Shown here piece after piece: positions 1-5,852 of a DNA stretch of 9,823 nucleotides; the stretch's first letter is position 1; each line of letters begins with the position of its first letter. The stretch comes from JAHJDR01 sp964526915 (GTDB lineage: Bacteria > UBA10199 > JADGCS01). The notes under the pieces are model-generated. The model was given only the letters and a program-made list of their open reading frames with translations, ran no database searches and was not told the origin of the DNA. The stretch lies in contig CAZGMS010000003.1 in assembly GCA_964526915.1 (NCBI GenBank), positions 1-9,823 of the forward strand, in the 5' to 3' direction. A program made the position numbers and the translations under genes.

Positions 1-609
1 TTTTTCAGACTGCTCGTGCTCATGAATCAAGCATCCACCCCCGAAGAAAAAGATTTTTACGCGCGCCAAATTGTGGGCAGTAAAGCCTATCAAAACATCA
101 AACCGCTCAACAAGGCGCAGTATTGTTACTACAGCCAGTGGTATCACATTCCTTTGCGTGAACTGGTCTTGCGGTCCGACTTTAACAACGACCCAGTCTG
201 GATCGCTCGCCAGTTCACGCCCCCACTCACCGAAAAACAGGCAAAGGAAGGGCTCGAGACGTTGCTCAAATTGCAGTTGATCGAAATGACCCCCGACGGC
301 AAATTCGTACAGACCAGCACCTCCATCACATCAGGCGATGCTGTGACCACAGAGGCGGTCAAAAATTATCACCGTACCATGATCCAGCTGGGTGCCGAGG
401 CGATCGAGCGTTTTCCGTCAACTCAGCGCGATATTTCGTCACTCACCATGGGGATGAGCACGCAGACAGCCAATGAAATCAAAAAAAGAATTGCCGATTT
501 TCAGGAAGAAATCATGGCGCTGGTGGAAAAAGACAGCGAGGTTCAAGAAGTGGTGCAGTTGAATTTTCAACTGTTTCCGTTGGTGAAAGGCTTAAGGCTT
601 AAGGCTTAA
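1..609 (+). CDS. TIGR02147 (DUF4423) family protein, 3' part
   Basis: The gene enters from the left edge: frame 1 is open from base 1 and reads FFRLLVLMNQA before the first in-window ATG, so the true start lies upstream. The visible part of about 202 residues matches my memory of the C-terminal half of TIGR02147 proteins: the LV-x-x-NQA segment followed by a P/T-x-EEK helix, then YYSQWYHIPLRELV and a winged-helix-like stretch with AKEGLETLLKLQLIE. The family is abundant in Fibrobacter and Bdellovibrio-type genomes. Its molecular role is not established; a DNA-binding or regulatory role is inferred from the helical, wHTH-like pattern. The last codons (VKGLRLKA and the stop at 607-609) are read from a heptanucleotide repeat, so the natural C-terminus may be several residues shorter. 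No partner gene is apparent; the next gene starts 127 bp downstream beyond repeats. Confidence 0.85.
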   Translation, partial: FFRLLVLMNQASTPEEKDFYARQIVGSKAYQNIKPLNKAQYCYYSQWYHIPLRELVLRSDFNNDPVWIARQFTPPLTEKQAKEGLETLLKLQLIEMTPDGKFVQTSTSITSGDAVTTEAVKNYHRTMIQLGAEAIERFPSTQRDISSLTMGMSTQTANEIKKRIADFQEEIMALVEKDSEVQEVVQLNFQLFPLVKGLRLKA

Positions 610-628
610 GGCTTAAGGCGTAAGGAGG
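587..628. repeat. Heptamer tandem repeat AAGGCTT x4, AAGGCGT, AAGGAGG
   Basis: Six consecutive 7-bp units run from 587 to 628: four perfect AAGGCTT, then AAGGCGT and AAGGAGG. The array overlaps the 3' end of the TIGR02147 gene and supplies its stop codon. A related array lies at 3588-3608 and another inside the kinase gene at 7460-7494. Confidence 0.95.
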
Positions 629-632
629 GAAC

Positions 633-683
633 GTGTTCAAGTGTTCACCCCCGCAGGGGGCAGGCGTGTTTAAGTGTTCACGA
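633..683. repeat. Composite dispersed repeat with C5/G5 hairpin, copy 1
   Basis: GTGTTCAA and GTGTTCAC (633-648) lead into a perfect CCCCC-GCA-GGGGG hairpin (648-660), then CAGGC and a second octamer pair GTGTTTAA GTGTTCAC (666-681). The same order recurs at 8819-8861. No T-tract follows the stem, so it does not look like an intrinsic terminator. I regard it as a dispersed repeat module. Confidence 0.8.
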
Positions 684-736
684 GGGGGATGGGGAAGAAA
701 TGCAAAGTGCAAAATGAAAAAAAGAAGGGACATATT
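681..736 (+). repeat. Shared A-rich leader with TGCAAAR heptamers, copy 1
   Basis: A GGGGATGGGGAAGAAATGC run continues into heptamers TGCAAAG, TGCAAAA, TGAAAAA (701-721) and then the ribosome binding site AGAAGGGA before the ATG at 737. The leader of the next lipoprotein (1433-1511) has the same order of parts, so both genes carry a repeat-derived 5' leader. Confidence 0.75.
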
Positions 737-1267
737 ATGAAAAACAAAAAAATCCATTTGATGATGTTTGTCTTGTTGTTGACCGCAGTTATCCTCGCGG
801 GCTGTGGCAATGGGACCACGCAGACCACCAACCCTATCGAGGATGGCACGGCTGCCGATGTTCCTCTTGATGGCATTTTCGACAATAACCCCGTCGCTGT
901 TGGTGAAGACGGTGATCCCGCATATCAGGCAGAAGCCACACAGGTGGAAGTGGTGCTGAGTGCTGTGTGTGACGTGCTGGCAACCTGCGCCTATGTTATT
1001 AATGACACCACCTGTGCCGAGTCACTCAACACCGATGAGGCGTTCCTGGAGGCGTTGGGTGTCGATACGGCAAGTTATGCCAGTCTGGATGATGTGCAGA
1101 CGGCGATTGATGAAGGTGGGCTGAGCACAGCACAAACAGAAGTTGATGCGTGTGTGGCGGCCGTATCGGCGGTGACCTGTGCCGAGATGAGCGCGCTCGA
1201 GGTGTTCGACAATGCGGATAACGGAAATTTTACGCGCGTCTTTTTGATGGTGCCGGGGGGATGTTAG
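737..1267 (+). CDS. Small cysteine-rich lipoprotein, function unknown
   Basis: A predicted 176-residue exported lipoprotein. The ATG at 737 is chosen over the longer in-frame GTG at 674 because it follows AGAAGGGA at a good distance and opens directly into a signal peptide: MKNKK, a hydrophobic run, then the lipobox ILAGC with the lipidated cysteine at residue 23. The mature start CGNGTT has no Asp at +2, which favours outer-membrane sorting by the E. coli rule. Six more cysteines lie in the mature chain, in spaced patterns such as SAVCDVLATC and TTC followed later by DAC and VTC. These resemble cysteine-patterned lipoproteins of myxobacteria and relatives and could form disulphides. No enzyme motif is visible and I do not recognise a named family. 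It may be co-expressed with the beta-propeller lipoprotein 244 bp downstream, but a repeat-filled gap separates them. Confidence 0.8.
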   Translation: MKNKKIHLMMFVLLLTAVILAGCGNGTTQTTNPIEDGTAADVPLDGIFDNNPVAVGEDGDPAYQAEATQVEVVLSAVCDVLATCAYVINDTTCAESLNTDEAFLEALGVDTASYASLDDVQTAIDEGGLSTAQTEVDACVAAVSAVTCAEMSALEVFDNADNGNFTRVFLMVPGGC

Positions 1268-1274
1268 GGACGAC

Positions 1275-1320
1275 CTCACGAGCTCACGAGGGACGAGGGA
1301 CGAGGGACGAAAGGGCGAGG
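1275..1320. repeat. Octamer CTCACGAG x2 and heptamer ACGAGGG array
   Basis: CTCACGAG occurs twice in tandem (1275-1290) and runs into ACGAGGG x3, ACGAAAG and GGCGAGG (1286-1320). A close relative of the octamer, CTCACGAA, forms a four-unit array inside the kinase gene at 7510-7541. The array starts eight bases after the lipoprotein stop. Confidence 0.9.
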
Positions 1321-1325
1321 GCTTG

Positions 1326-1372
1326 AGGGTAATGGGAGGGGGGAAGGATCGCGGGAGCGCAGGGGGGAAGGG
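1326..1372. repeat. G-rich dispersed repeat, copy 1
   Basis: This G-rich stretch begins GGGTAATGGGAGGGGGGAAG and contains GATCGCGGGAGCGCAGGGGGG. It recurs with few changes at 8771-8813 after the kinase gene, so it is a dispersed spacer repeat. The rest of the spacer (1373-1432) shows only short imperfect palindromes such as TCCG...CGGA. Confidence 0.75.
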
Positions 1373-1432
1373 AAATTAGCTCAAAGCTTTAGCCTAAAGT
1401 CTGATCCGTCCTCTGGCGGAGAAAGGTGAAAG

Positions 1433-1511
1433 GAAGAGGGGAATGGGGACTGGGAAAGAAATGCAAAATGAAAAGTGAAAAATAAAGAATAAAGAAAAGA
1501 AAGGAACAAAT
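1433..1511 (+). repeat. Shared A-rich leader with heptamers, copy 2
   Basis: After GGGGAATGGGGACTGGGAAAG come five heptamers in phase: TGCAAAA, TGAAAAG, TGAAAAA, TAAAGAA, TAAAGAA (1462-1496). AAGGAA at 1501-1506 then serves as the ribosome binding site for the ATG at 1512. It parallels the leader at 681-736. The A-rich run may also help open a promoter or leave the mRNA unstructured. Confidence 0.75.
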
Positions 1512-3584
1512 ATGAGAAACAACAGGAACTTTTTTTTGGTGACGATTTTTATTTTGAATGGGCTGCTGGCTGGTTGCGGTGAGGCAGGTAAATTTACCGA
1601 TAATCCCGATGTGATCGACCCGCCAACGTCGGGCAAACTCACTTATTACAAGTCGTGCGATGATCTGTTGACCGATATTCAAAACGCCTTGTTGGCGCAG
1701 GCTGAGGCCACGCTTGATTCGTATCAATGCGGGGCTGAGGATGAATTATATGCCGGCGGAGAAGATGTGGGTGCAGTCGATGTGGCGGCAGAGAGCGATG
1801 GGAATGCGACAGCGGACTATACGGGGACCAATCTGCAGGAGCAGGGCGTTGATGAGGCCGATATCATCAAGACCGACGGCACGTATTTGTATGCGGCGAC
1901 AGCAGAGGGAGTGGATGTTTTCAAGGCCTGGCCAGTGAGCGAGTTCGCCAAAATTGCAACCATCGGCACGGATGCCGTTCCCACCGCACTGTATTTGACA
2001 GAAGCACGCTTGATTGTGATCACAAGCATGAGCGGCAATACTGATGGGAGTGTTGCAATAGGGATGGCTTGGGATGCAGTGGACACGTCTCTTGGAAACA
2101 CCCTGTCGCAACAGATGACTGAAATTCTGTTTTATGATGTCTCCGACCCCGCGTTGCCAACTGTGATCAAAGAAAAAAATATTCAAGGGGAGTATGTCAA
2201 TTCGCGTTTGGTTGATGGCCTGATTCATGTGGTCGTCAACGCGGGCAGTCCACAATATTCAATCGTGTACCCCGATGAGCTGTGGGAGGCCCGGTCAGCG
2301 GCCTGTTGGGGCGATGGGGCTACCAGTGCAGATCAGGCCAGGCTGGATCAATTGATTGCCGAGGCCAAAGAGACGAACAGACAAAATATTCAACAGCTCA
2401 CGCTCTCTGTTGTCCTGCCGAGGGTGAGCGAAAATGCAACGTGGCAAACTGTGGAATGCACAAACGTGGCCAAGGATGATGTGGCTGATGAGGTGAACTT
2501 CGCAGGGGTGTGGAGTTCAAACCTCGAAGCGGACGAGGCACAGGAAAAGACCACGTTTATCAAGGGACGCGCACAGACGGTATATGGTTCTACGGAGGCC
2601 TTGTATTTCGCATCAACCGATCAAACGCAGGACGCGACCTATTTTCACAGATTTGCGATTGGTGATGACACCCTCCACTCATACTTTGGATCGGGCGCGG
2701 TAACGGGTTACATCTACAGCAGTTTTGCCATGAGCGAGCACGATGGTTATTTCAGAATTGCCACAACCTCGGGTGAATCGTGGAGCTGGTCTGATGAGGA
2801 TGCTGTTGTTTCCAATAATGTCTATGTCGTGGACGCTGAAAGCACCAGCCTGCCTGTGGTGGGAGAGGTTACCGGGATTGCTGAGGGCGAAAAAATCTAC
2901 GCTGTGCGATTTTTGGGTGACGTGGGTTATGTGGTGACGTTTGAACAATTCGATCCTCTTTTTGTAATTGATCTGTCTGATCCCGCCGCGCCTGTCATCC
3001 GCGGTGAACTGGAAATGCCGGGATACTCAACGTATCTGCACCCGCTGGGCGATGGTTATCTGATAGGGTTTGGTGAGTATGTGACCGAATATGATTCGGG
3101 GTACGGGACGTTTATGGAACACGATGGCCTCAAGCTCGCCACGTTTGATGTGACCAACTTGTCGGCGCCGGGCTTGGTGCAGGAGATGCGCATTGGATCG
3201 GGCTGGTCAAAGTCGGAGGCGTTTTCGAATCATCTGGCCTTCAACTTCGATGCCGAGACAGGCGTGCTGGCCCTGCCTGTGGAAATCTACGACAACACAG
3301 AGACGGGTGATTGGCTGGGCGAGTTTCAGTATTACGGTGTGCACCTGTATGACATATCTGATACGGGCAGTATCAACACCAAGGCCGAGATCAGATTGGA
3401 AGATGGTGCTTGTCAACCCGCACGCACTGTCATTCTGCGCGATAGCGAAGAGAGTGCGCTCTATGTGCTGACCCCCAATGCATTATCCGTGTATGACATG
3501 GAAAATTACGAACTTCTCGACAATGCTACGTTGAGCGGAGAAGATTCCTGTTATGGATACGATGATGTGGTGATGACGATGTGA
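1512..3584 (+). CDS. Secreted lipoprotein with C-terminal beta-propeller (PF09826-type)
   Basis: A 690-residue predicted lipoprotein. The start is set by AAGGAA and a signal peptide (MRNNRNFF, hydrophobic core) ending in the lipobox GLLAGC, with the lipidated cysteine at residue 22. Residues 44-60 (YKSCDDLLTDIQ) are a short helix typical of the family N-terminus. The hallmark TGTNLQEQGVDEADIIKTDG lies at 104-123. Around 203-245 comes YDVSDP followed by GEYVNSRLVDG, and around 437-520 the signature GEKIYAVRFLG, DPLFVIDLSDP and STYLHPLGDGYLIGFG. These are the conserved blocks of the 'secreted protein containing C-terminal beta-propeller' family. Length is normal and the frame intact. The biochemical role of the family is unknown; a surface or periplasmic binding scaffold is the usual guess. 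No protease or hydrolase residues are evident. Confidence 0.93.
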   Translation: MRNNRNFFLVTIFILNGLLAGCGEAGKFTDNPDVIDPPTSGKLTYYKSCDDLLTDIQNALLAQAEATLDSYQCGAEDELYAGGEDVGAVDVAAESDGNATADYTGTNLQEQGVDEADIIKTDGTYLYAATAEGVDVFKAWPVSEFAKIATIGTDAVPTALYLTEARLIVITSMSGNTDGSVAIGMAWDAVDTSLGNTLSQQMTEILFYDVSDPALPTVIKEKNIQGEYVNSRLVDGLIHVVVNAGSPQYSIVYPDELWEARSAACWGDGATSADQARLDQLIAEAKETNRQNIQQLTLSVVLPRVSENATWQTVECTNVAKDDVADEVNFAGVWSSNLEADEAQEKTTFIKGRAQTVYGSTEALYFASTDQTQDATYFHRFAIGDDTLHSYFGSGAVTGYIYSSFAMSEHDGYFRIATTSGESWSWSDEDAVVSNNVYVVDAESTSLPVVGEVTGIAEGEKIYAVRFLGDVGYVVTFEQFDPLFVIDLSDPAAPVIRGELEMPGYSTYLHPLGDGYLIGFGEYVTEYDSGYGTFMEHDGLKLATFDVTNLSAPGLVQEMRIGSGWSKSEAFSNHLAFNFDAETGVLALPVEIYDNTETGDWLGEFQYYGVHLYDISDTGSINTKAEIRLEDGACQPARTVILRDSEESALYVLTPNALSVYDMENYELLDNATLSGEDSCYGYDDVVMTM

Positions 3585-3587
3585 ACA

Positions 3588-3608
3588 AAGGCGTAAGGCG
3601 TAGGGCGA
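3588..3608. repeat. Heptamer repeat AAGGCGT x2 plus variant
   Basis: AAGGCGT, AAGGCGT and AGGGCGA follow the beta-propeller stop within six bases. As at 587-638, the array is followed by GAACGTGTTC. Here that sequence merges into the end of a protoporphyrinogen oxidase relic. Confidence 0.85.
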
Positions 3609-3610
3609 AC

Positions 3611-3751
3611 GTGTTCCGACCCCACACCCGTCAGGTCATTGCTTGCCAGCGTCAGTCCGGGAAGGGTTTTGGTGAGAGTGATTAATTTATCGATGACACG
3701 TGTGTGCCCTGGCAGAAGCTGGGGGATTGCATGCGGGTAACGCAGGATTTG
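3611..3751 (-). pseudogene. Relic of the protoporphyrinogen oxidase 3' end
   Basis: Read on the minus strand this stretch encodes QILRYPHAIPQLLPGHTR and continues to LTLASNDLTGVG, 44 residues in all. It matches 34 of 44 residues of the C-terminal region of the protoporphyrinogen oxidase encoded at 8856-9823. At DNA level 3611-3750 aligns without gaps to 8919-9058, with about 104 of 140 bases identical by hand count. The substrate- and FAD-binding parts are absent, so it cannot encode a working enzyme. The similarity stops at a REP-like palindrome on one side and a heptamer repeat on the other. It has no frameshift over the matching part. It is either a partial duplication of the neighbouring gene or the remnant of a second, diverged copy. 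Confidence 0.85.
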
Positions 3752-3758
3752 TGGACAT

Positions 3759-3804
3759 GGAGTGTCATCGCGAGCGATGGCTTTAGCCGAGCGTGGCGAT
3801 CTCC
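3759..3804. repeat. REP-like palindromic element
   Basis: GGAGTGTCATCGCGAGCGATGG opposes GGCGATCTCC across an internal GGCT-TT-AGCC stem-loop, giving an imperfect dyad. The TGTCATCGCGAGCGA...GGCGATCTCC pattern resembles small repeated palindromes of many bacterial chromosomes. Only one copy lies in this window, so its repeated nature is inferred from known look-alikes. Confidence 0.5.
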
Positions 3805-3934
3805 AGATAACAATTGACAACAAGGAGACCCCCACGGCCTGCTAGGTTAAGCAGAAAAAAAACTGAGATTTTGATGGGTTGATTAATCTAATGAACACGA
3901 ACCAAATATTACCTTGTTTTTTGGGTCGGGGTTA

Positions 3935-4066
3935 ATGAAAAAATCAAAAACTTTGTCCAAAAAATTCAAAGAAAGTAGCAACAAGTGGGAGGGGGTGGCG
4001 ATACAGCGGGTGGTGGTACCCAAGGGAGAAGTGGTGGGTTACATCGAAGGCACAAGACTGCACTGA
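3935..4066 (+). CDS. Possible small protein, 43 aa, unrecognised
   Basis: An ATG at 3935 after GGTCGGGGTT opens a 43-codon frame ending in TGA at 4064. The product has a lysine-rich start (MKKSKTLSKKFKESSNKWEG) and then a strand-like stretch with VVVPKGEVVGYIEG, which reads more like protein than random translation. The ribosome binding site is weak. The ESSNKW codons lie in a 17-bp sequence repeated 1001 bp downstream. It ends 17 bp before the methyltransferase ATG and could be a leader peptide or upstream partner. It may equally be chance. Confidence 0.3.
   Translation: MKKSKTLSKKFKESSNKWEGVAIQRVVVPKGEVVGYIEGTRLH
3972..3988 (+). repeat. 17-bp direct repeat in gene leader, copy 1
   Basis: AAAGTAGCAACAAGTGG occurs here and exactly again at 4973-4989. 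Both copies are preceded by an ATTCAA-type stretch and lie upstream of a gene with a strong GGAGG ribosome binding site. CGGTATTC also occurs in both leaders, at 4067-4074 and 4989-4996. Confidence 0.85.
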
Positions 4067-4083
4067 CGGTATTCGGAGGTGGT

Positions 4084-4860
4084 ATGGTAGAAATTGATGA
4101 TGCGACGTACAATGAATGGCAAAGGACGTGTGTCAAATGTTCTGACGAAAAAGAAAAAGTAACCGCGGCCTTGCAACCAGTTATTGATGAAATGGAATCC
4201 AGGCATGCCATGCTCGATATTGGGGCTGGCGATGGAAATTTAACTTTACGTTTGGCTCCTTCTTTTAAATTGGCTGTTGCGGTTGATCCAAACACAACGG
4301 TTGAACATGTTTTTGAGTCACAAGGTATAACGTTTATTTGCGCAGGTTTTGAAGATACAGATATTGGGTCTGAAAAGTTTGATTTGATTGTTTGTAGCCA
4401 TGTCTTTTGGCTTGTAAAAAAAGCAGACCGGCCCGCTTTTATTGAGAAAATGCTGTCTCATTTGTCACCTAGGGGTAAAGCCGCAATTATAATGGGTGCC
4501 CCGCGAGGACAGTCCCACGACTTTCACAAGCAATTCTTTTTTGGTCACGATATGTCTTCACACGACATCATGTCTGAAATCCAAAACACTCGTGTTGTGA
4601 CCCGGGTTATCCCTGTTTCATCAACGATCCAAACACCATCATTTGAAGATTTTTTCAATATTTGTAAATTGTTTGTGGCGCAAAGTTGGTTACATCCATC
4701 CAATGTCAGAAATTATGAGTTGGTTGCACAAATTGGCGACATAGGAGCCTATACCCACCAAAAGTTCGAAGAAATTGAAGCGTACATCAGAGACAGATGT
4801 TTTCATGATGGAGTTTATCGGATGGTAAACGAACTCGATATTATTGTTTTTTCGGAATAG
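4084..4860 (+). CDS. Class I SAM-dependent methyltransferase
   Basis: A 258-residue protein with a Rossmann-type methyltransferase fold. The ATG at 4084 is preferred over an upstream in-frame GTG at 3985 because GGAGGT sits just before it and the extra residues would be a glycine-rich stretch unlike a protein start. Motif I is MLDIGAGDGNLT at residues 43-54, the acidic motif II is VAVDPN at about 65-70 (Asp binds the ribose), and FDLIVCSHVFWLV at 99-111 is motif IV. Residues 120-145 (MLSHLSPRGKAAIIMGAP) form the next helix and strand. The C-terminal half, with PSFEDFFNICKLFV, gives no substrate clue; an N-, O- or small-molecule methyltransferase similar in build to histamine-type enzymes is possible. 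AT-rich codon use contrasts with the lipoprotein genes. It belongs to the probable acquired segment with the GNAT and kinase genes. Confidence 0.88.
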   Translation: MVEIDDATYNEWQRTCVKCSDEKEKVTAALQPVIDEMESRHAMLDIGAGDGNLTLRLAPSFKLAVAVDPNTTVEHVFESQGITFICAGFEDTDIGSEKFDLIVCSHVFWLVKKADRPAFIEKMLSHLSPRGKAAIIMGAPRGQSHDFHKQFFFGHDMSSHDIMSEIQNTRVVTRVIPVSSTIQTPSFEDFFNICKLFVAQSWLHPSNVRNYELVAQIGDIGAYTHQKFEEIEAYIRDRCFHDGVYRMVNELDIIVFSE

Positions 4861-4882
4861 TCTGAACTTAATCTTTTGGTTT

Positions 4883-4902
4883 GTAATAATGGGCACTATT
4901 AC
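4883..4902. promoter_or_regulatory. 20-bp palindrome, candidate operator
   Basis: GTAATAATGGGCACTATTAC is a near-palindrome, with 16 of 20 positions symmetric and perfect 6-bp ends. It lies 22 bp after the methyltransferase stop and about 120 bp before the GNAT gene. It is too AT-rich to act as a terminator stem. A dimeric regulator site is one reading, but a single dyad is weak evidence. Confidence 0.25.
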
Positions 4903-4928
4903 CCTGAATCAAAAAATATCAACCAGTT

Positions 4929-4949
4929 GCGCAAGGGTCTCCTTGGCGC
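4929..4949 (+). terminator. GC-rich hairpin, weak terminator or leader structure
   Basis: GCGCAAGG (4929-4936), loop GTCT, then CCTTGGCGC (4941-4949) form an 8-bp stem with a one-base bulge. CAG and CTG may extend it at the base. It stands out in an AT-rich spacer. Only CCTGTTTC follows, so it would be a poor intrinsic terminator for the methyltransferase gene. It may instead be a leader structure. Confidence 0.35.
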
Positions 4950-4972
4950 CCTGTTTCAAAATAATTCAAGAA

Positions 4973-4989
4973 AAAGTAGCAACAAGTGG
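4973..4989 (+). repeat. 17-bp direct repeat in gene leader, copy 2
   Basis: This is the exact second copy of AAAGTAGCAACAAGTGG. It lies 36 bp before the ATG at 5025, which has its own GAGGAGG ribosome binding site at 5011-5017. Confidence 0.85.
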
Positions 4990-5024
4990 CGGTATTCTAC
5001 GATAACGGCAGAGGAGGTTGTGCC

Positions 5025-5837
5025 ATGTTTGTCGCTAGGTTTGCGTCATTTCCCCGGATGATCAAAAGTGTCCTTTTGGAGGCTGGCGTCACTTGTTCTC
5101 GGCCAGTTGGGCCGGCAGAAGATATTACCCATAGTGATCAACAAAGGATTGATAGTTTTCATAAATTTGTTAGACCCATGAGCGATATACAACCTTCTGG
5201 ACATTTGGGTTATGGGTTGGCACGTGTATTATTGAAAAAAACTTATGAGATGGGGGCCAGAGCACATCATATGCCAAGAAGGTTTGAAACGTTTTTACGA
5301 TGGCATCAAAGGGTAGATGCAAGCACATCAAATCTCAAGGGAGACAATGATATGATCGAAGTACGGTACCGTTTAATGGACGTGAGTGATATTGAAAGTG
5401 TCGTTTCATTAATTGCAAAAGCAATGAATAGTAACGAAGGTGAGTGGGCGAAAAAAACGATACAATTTCATTTTTTTTGCAAAACTCACAATATTGATGA
5501 TGGACGTCACTATTTGTTGGCTCTTGTTGATAATGCTATTGTTGGTATAACAGGGCTTCATACATATAGTTGGGGGCCTGCCGATATAACATGGTTGGGT
5601 TGGTTTGCTGTTTCACCAGAATTTCAAGGAAAAAAGATTGGATATCAATTAATGAGTAAGACGATAGCAGATGCCCGCAATAAGGGGTTCAAAAGACTGT
5701 TGGTTGAAACATATTCAGATGATGACTTTGAAACAGCCAGAAAATTTTATGAAAGATACGGGTTCGAGATCGTCGGAAATATCAAAGACTATATACGAAG
5801 AGGTGTTGATATGGTTGTTTTTGGGATGAGCCTGTAA
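5025..5837 (+). CDS. GNAT family N-acetyltransferase with 109-residue N-terminal extension
   Basis: The C-terminal 161 residues are a complete GNAT domain: MIEVRYRLMDVSDIESVVSL opens beta-1 and alpha-1, WLGWFAVSPEFQGKKIG carries the acetyl-CoA pyrophosphate loop (residues 201-206 from this start), and TARKFYERYGFEIVG is the usual C-terminal motif. In the Q-x-x-G-x-G loop the first glycine is lysine, a variation I have seen in other family members. Two starts are plausible. ATG 5025 has GAGGAGG seven bases upstream and gives 270 residues. ATG 5352 has AAGGGAG eight bases upstream and gives a standard-length 161-residue enzyme. The 109 codons between them contain no stop but match nothing I recognise. 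They may be an extra domain, a remnant fused in frame, or untranslated. The acceptor substrate is unknown. The kinase gene begins 15 bp after the stop, suggesting one transcript. Confidence 0.82.
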   Translation: MFVARFASFPRMIKSVLLEAGVTCSRPVGPAEDITHSDQQRIDSFHKFVRPMSDIQPSGHLGYGLARVLLKKTYEMGARAHHMPRRFETFLRWHQRVDASTSNLKGDNDMIEVRYRLMDVSDIESVVSLIAKAMNSNEGEWAKKTIQFHFFCKTHNIDDGRHYLLALVDNAIVGITGLHTYSWGPADITWLGWFAVSPEFQGKKIGYQLMSKTIADARNKGFKRLLVETYSDDDFETARKFYERYGFEIVGNIKDYIRRGVDMVVFGMSL

Positions 5838-5852
5838 TGCTACACGAGAATT

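Noticed and set aside
648..660. CCCCC-GCA-GGGGG hairpin as intrinsic terminator of the TIGR02147 gene
   Set aside because: No T-tract follows on either strand and the same module recurs within a dispersed repeat, so it is listed as a repeat.
674..736. Upstream in-frame start at 674 for the small lipoprotein
   Set aside because: It would place 21 charged residues from repeat DNA before a perfect signal peptide and ignore the ribosome binding site at 722-730.
3839..3854. CTGCT-AGGTTA-AGCAG hairpin next to an A-run as terminator
   Set aside because: The stem is only 5 bp, A rather than T follows on the plus strand, and on the minus strand the T-run comes before the stem.
3985..4083. GTG start at 3985 extending the methyltransferase by 33 residues
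   Set aside because: The extra residues are glycine-rich low complexity, and ATG 4084 has its own GGAGGT site and begins a normal methyltransferase N-terminus.
4889..5005. 38-codon ATG frame in the GNAT leader
   Set aside because: No ribosome binding site and the ATG lies inside the palindrome at 4883-4902; nothing supports translation.
4876..5061. 61-residue open frame with TTG start between methyltransferase and GNAT genes
   Set aside because: It has no ribosome binding site, overlaps the better supported start at 5025 in another frame, and its product is unrecognised; only the shared SSNKW-coding repeat is of note.
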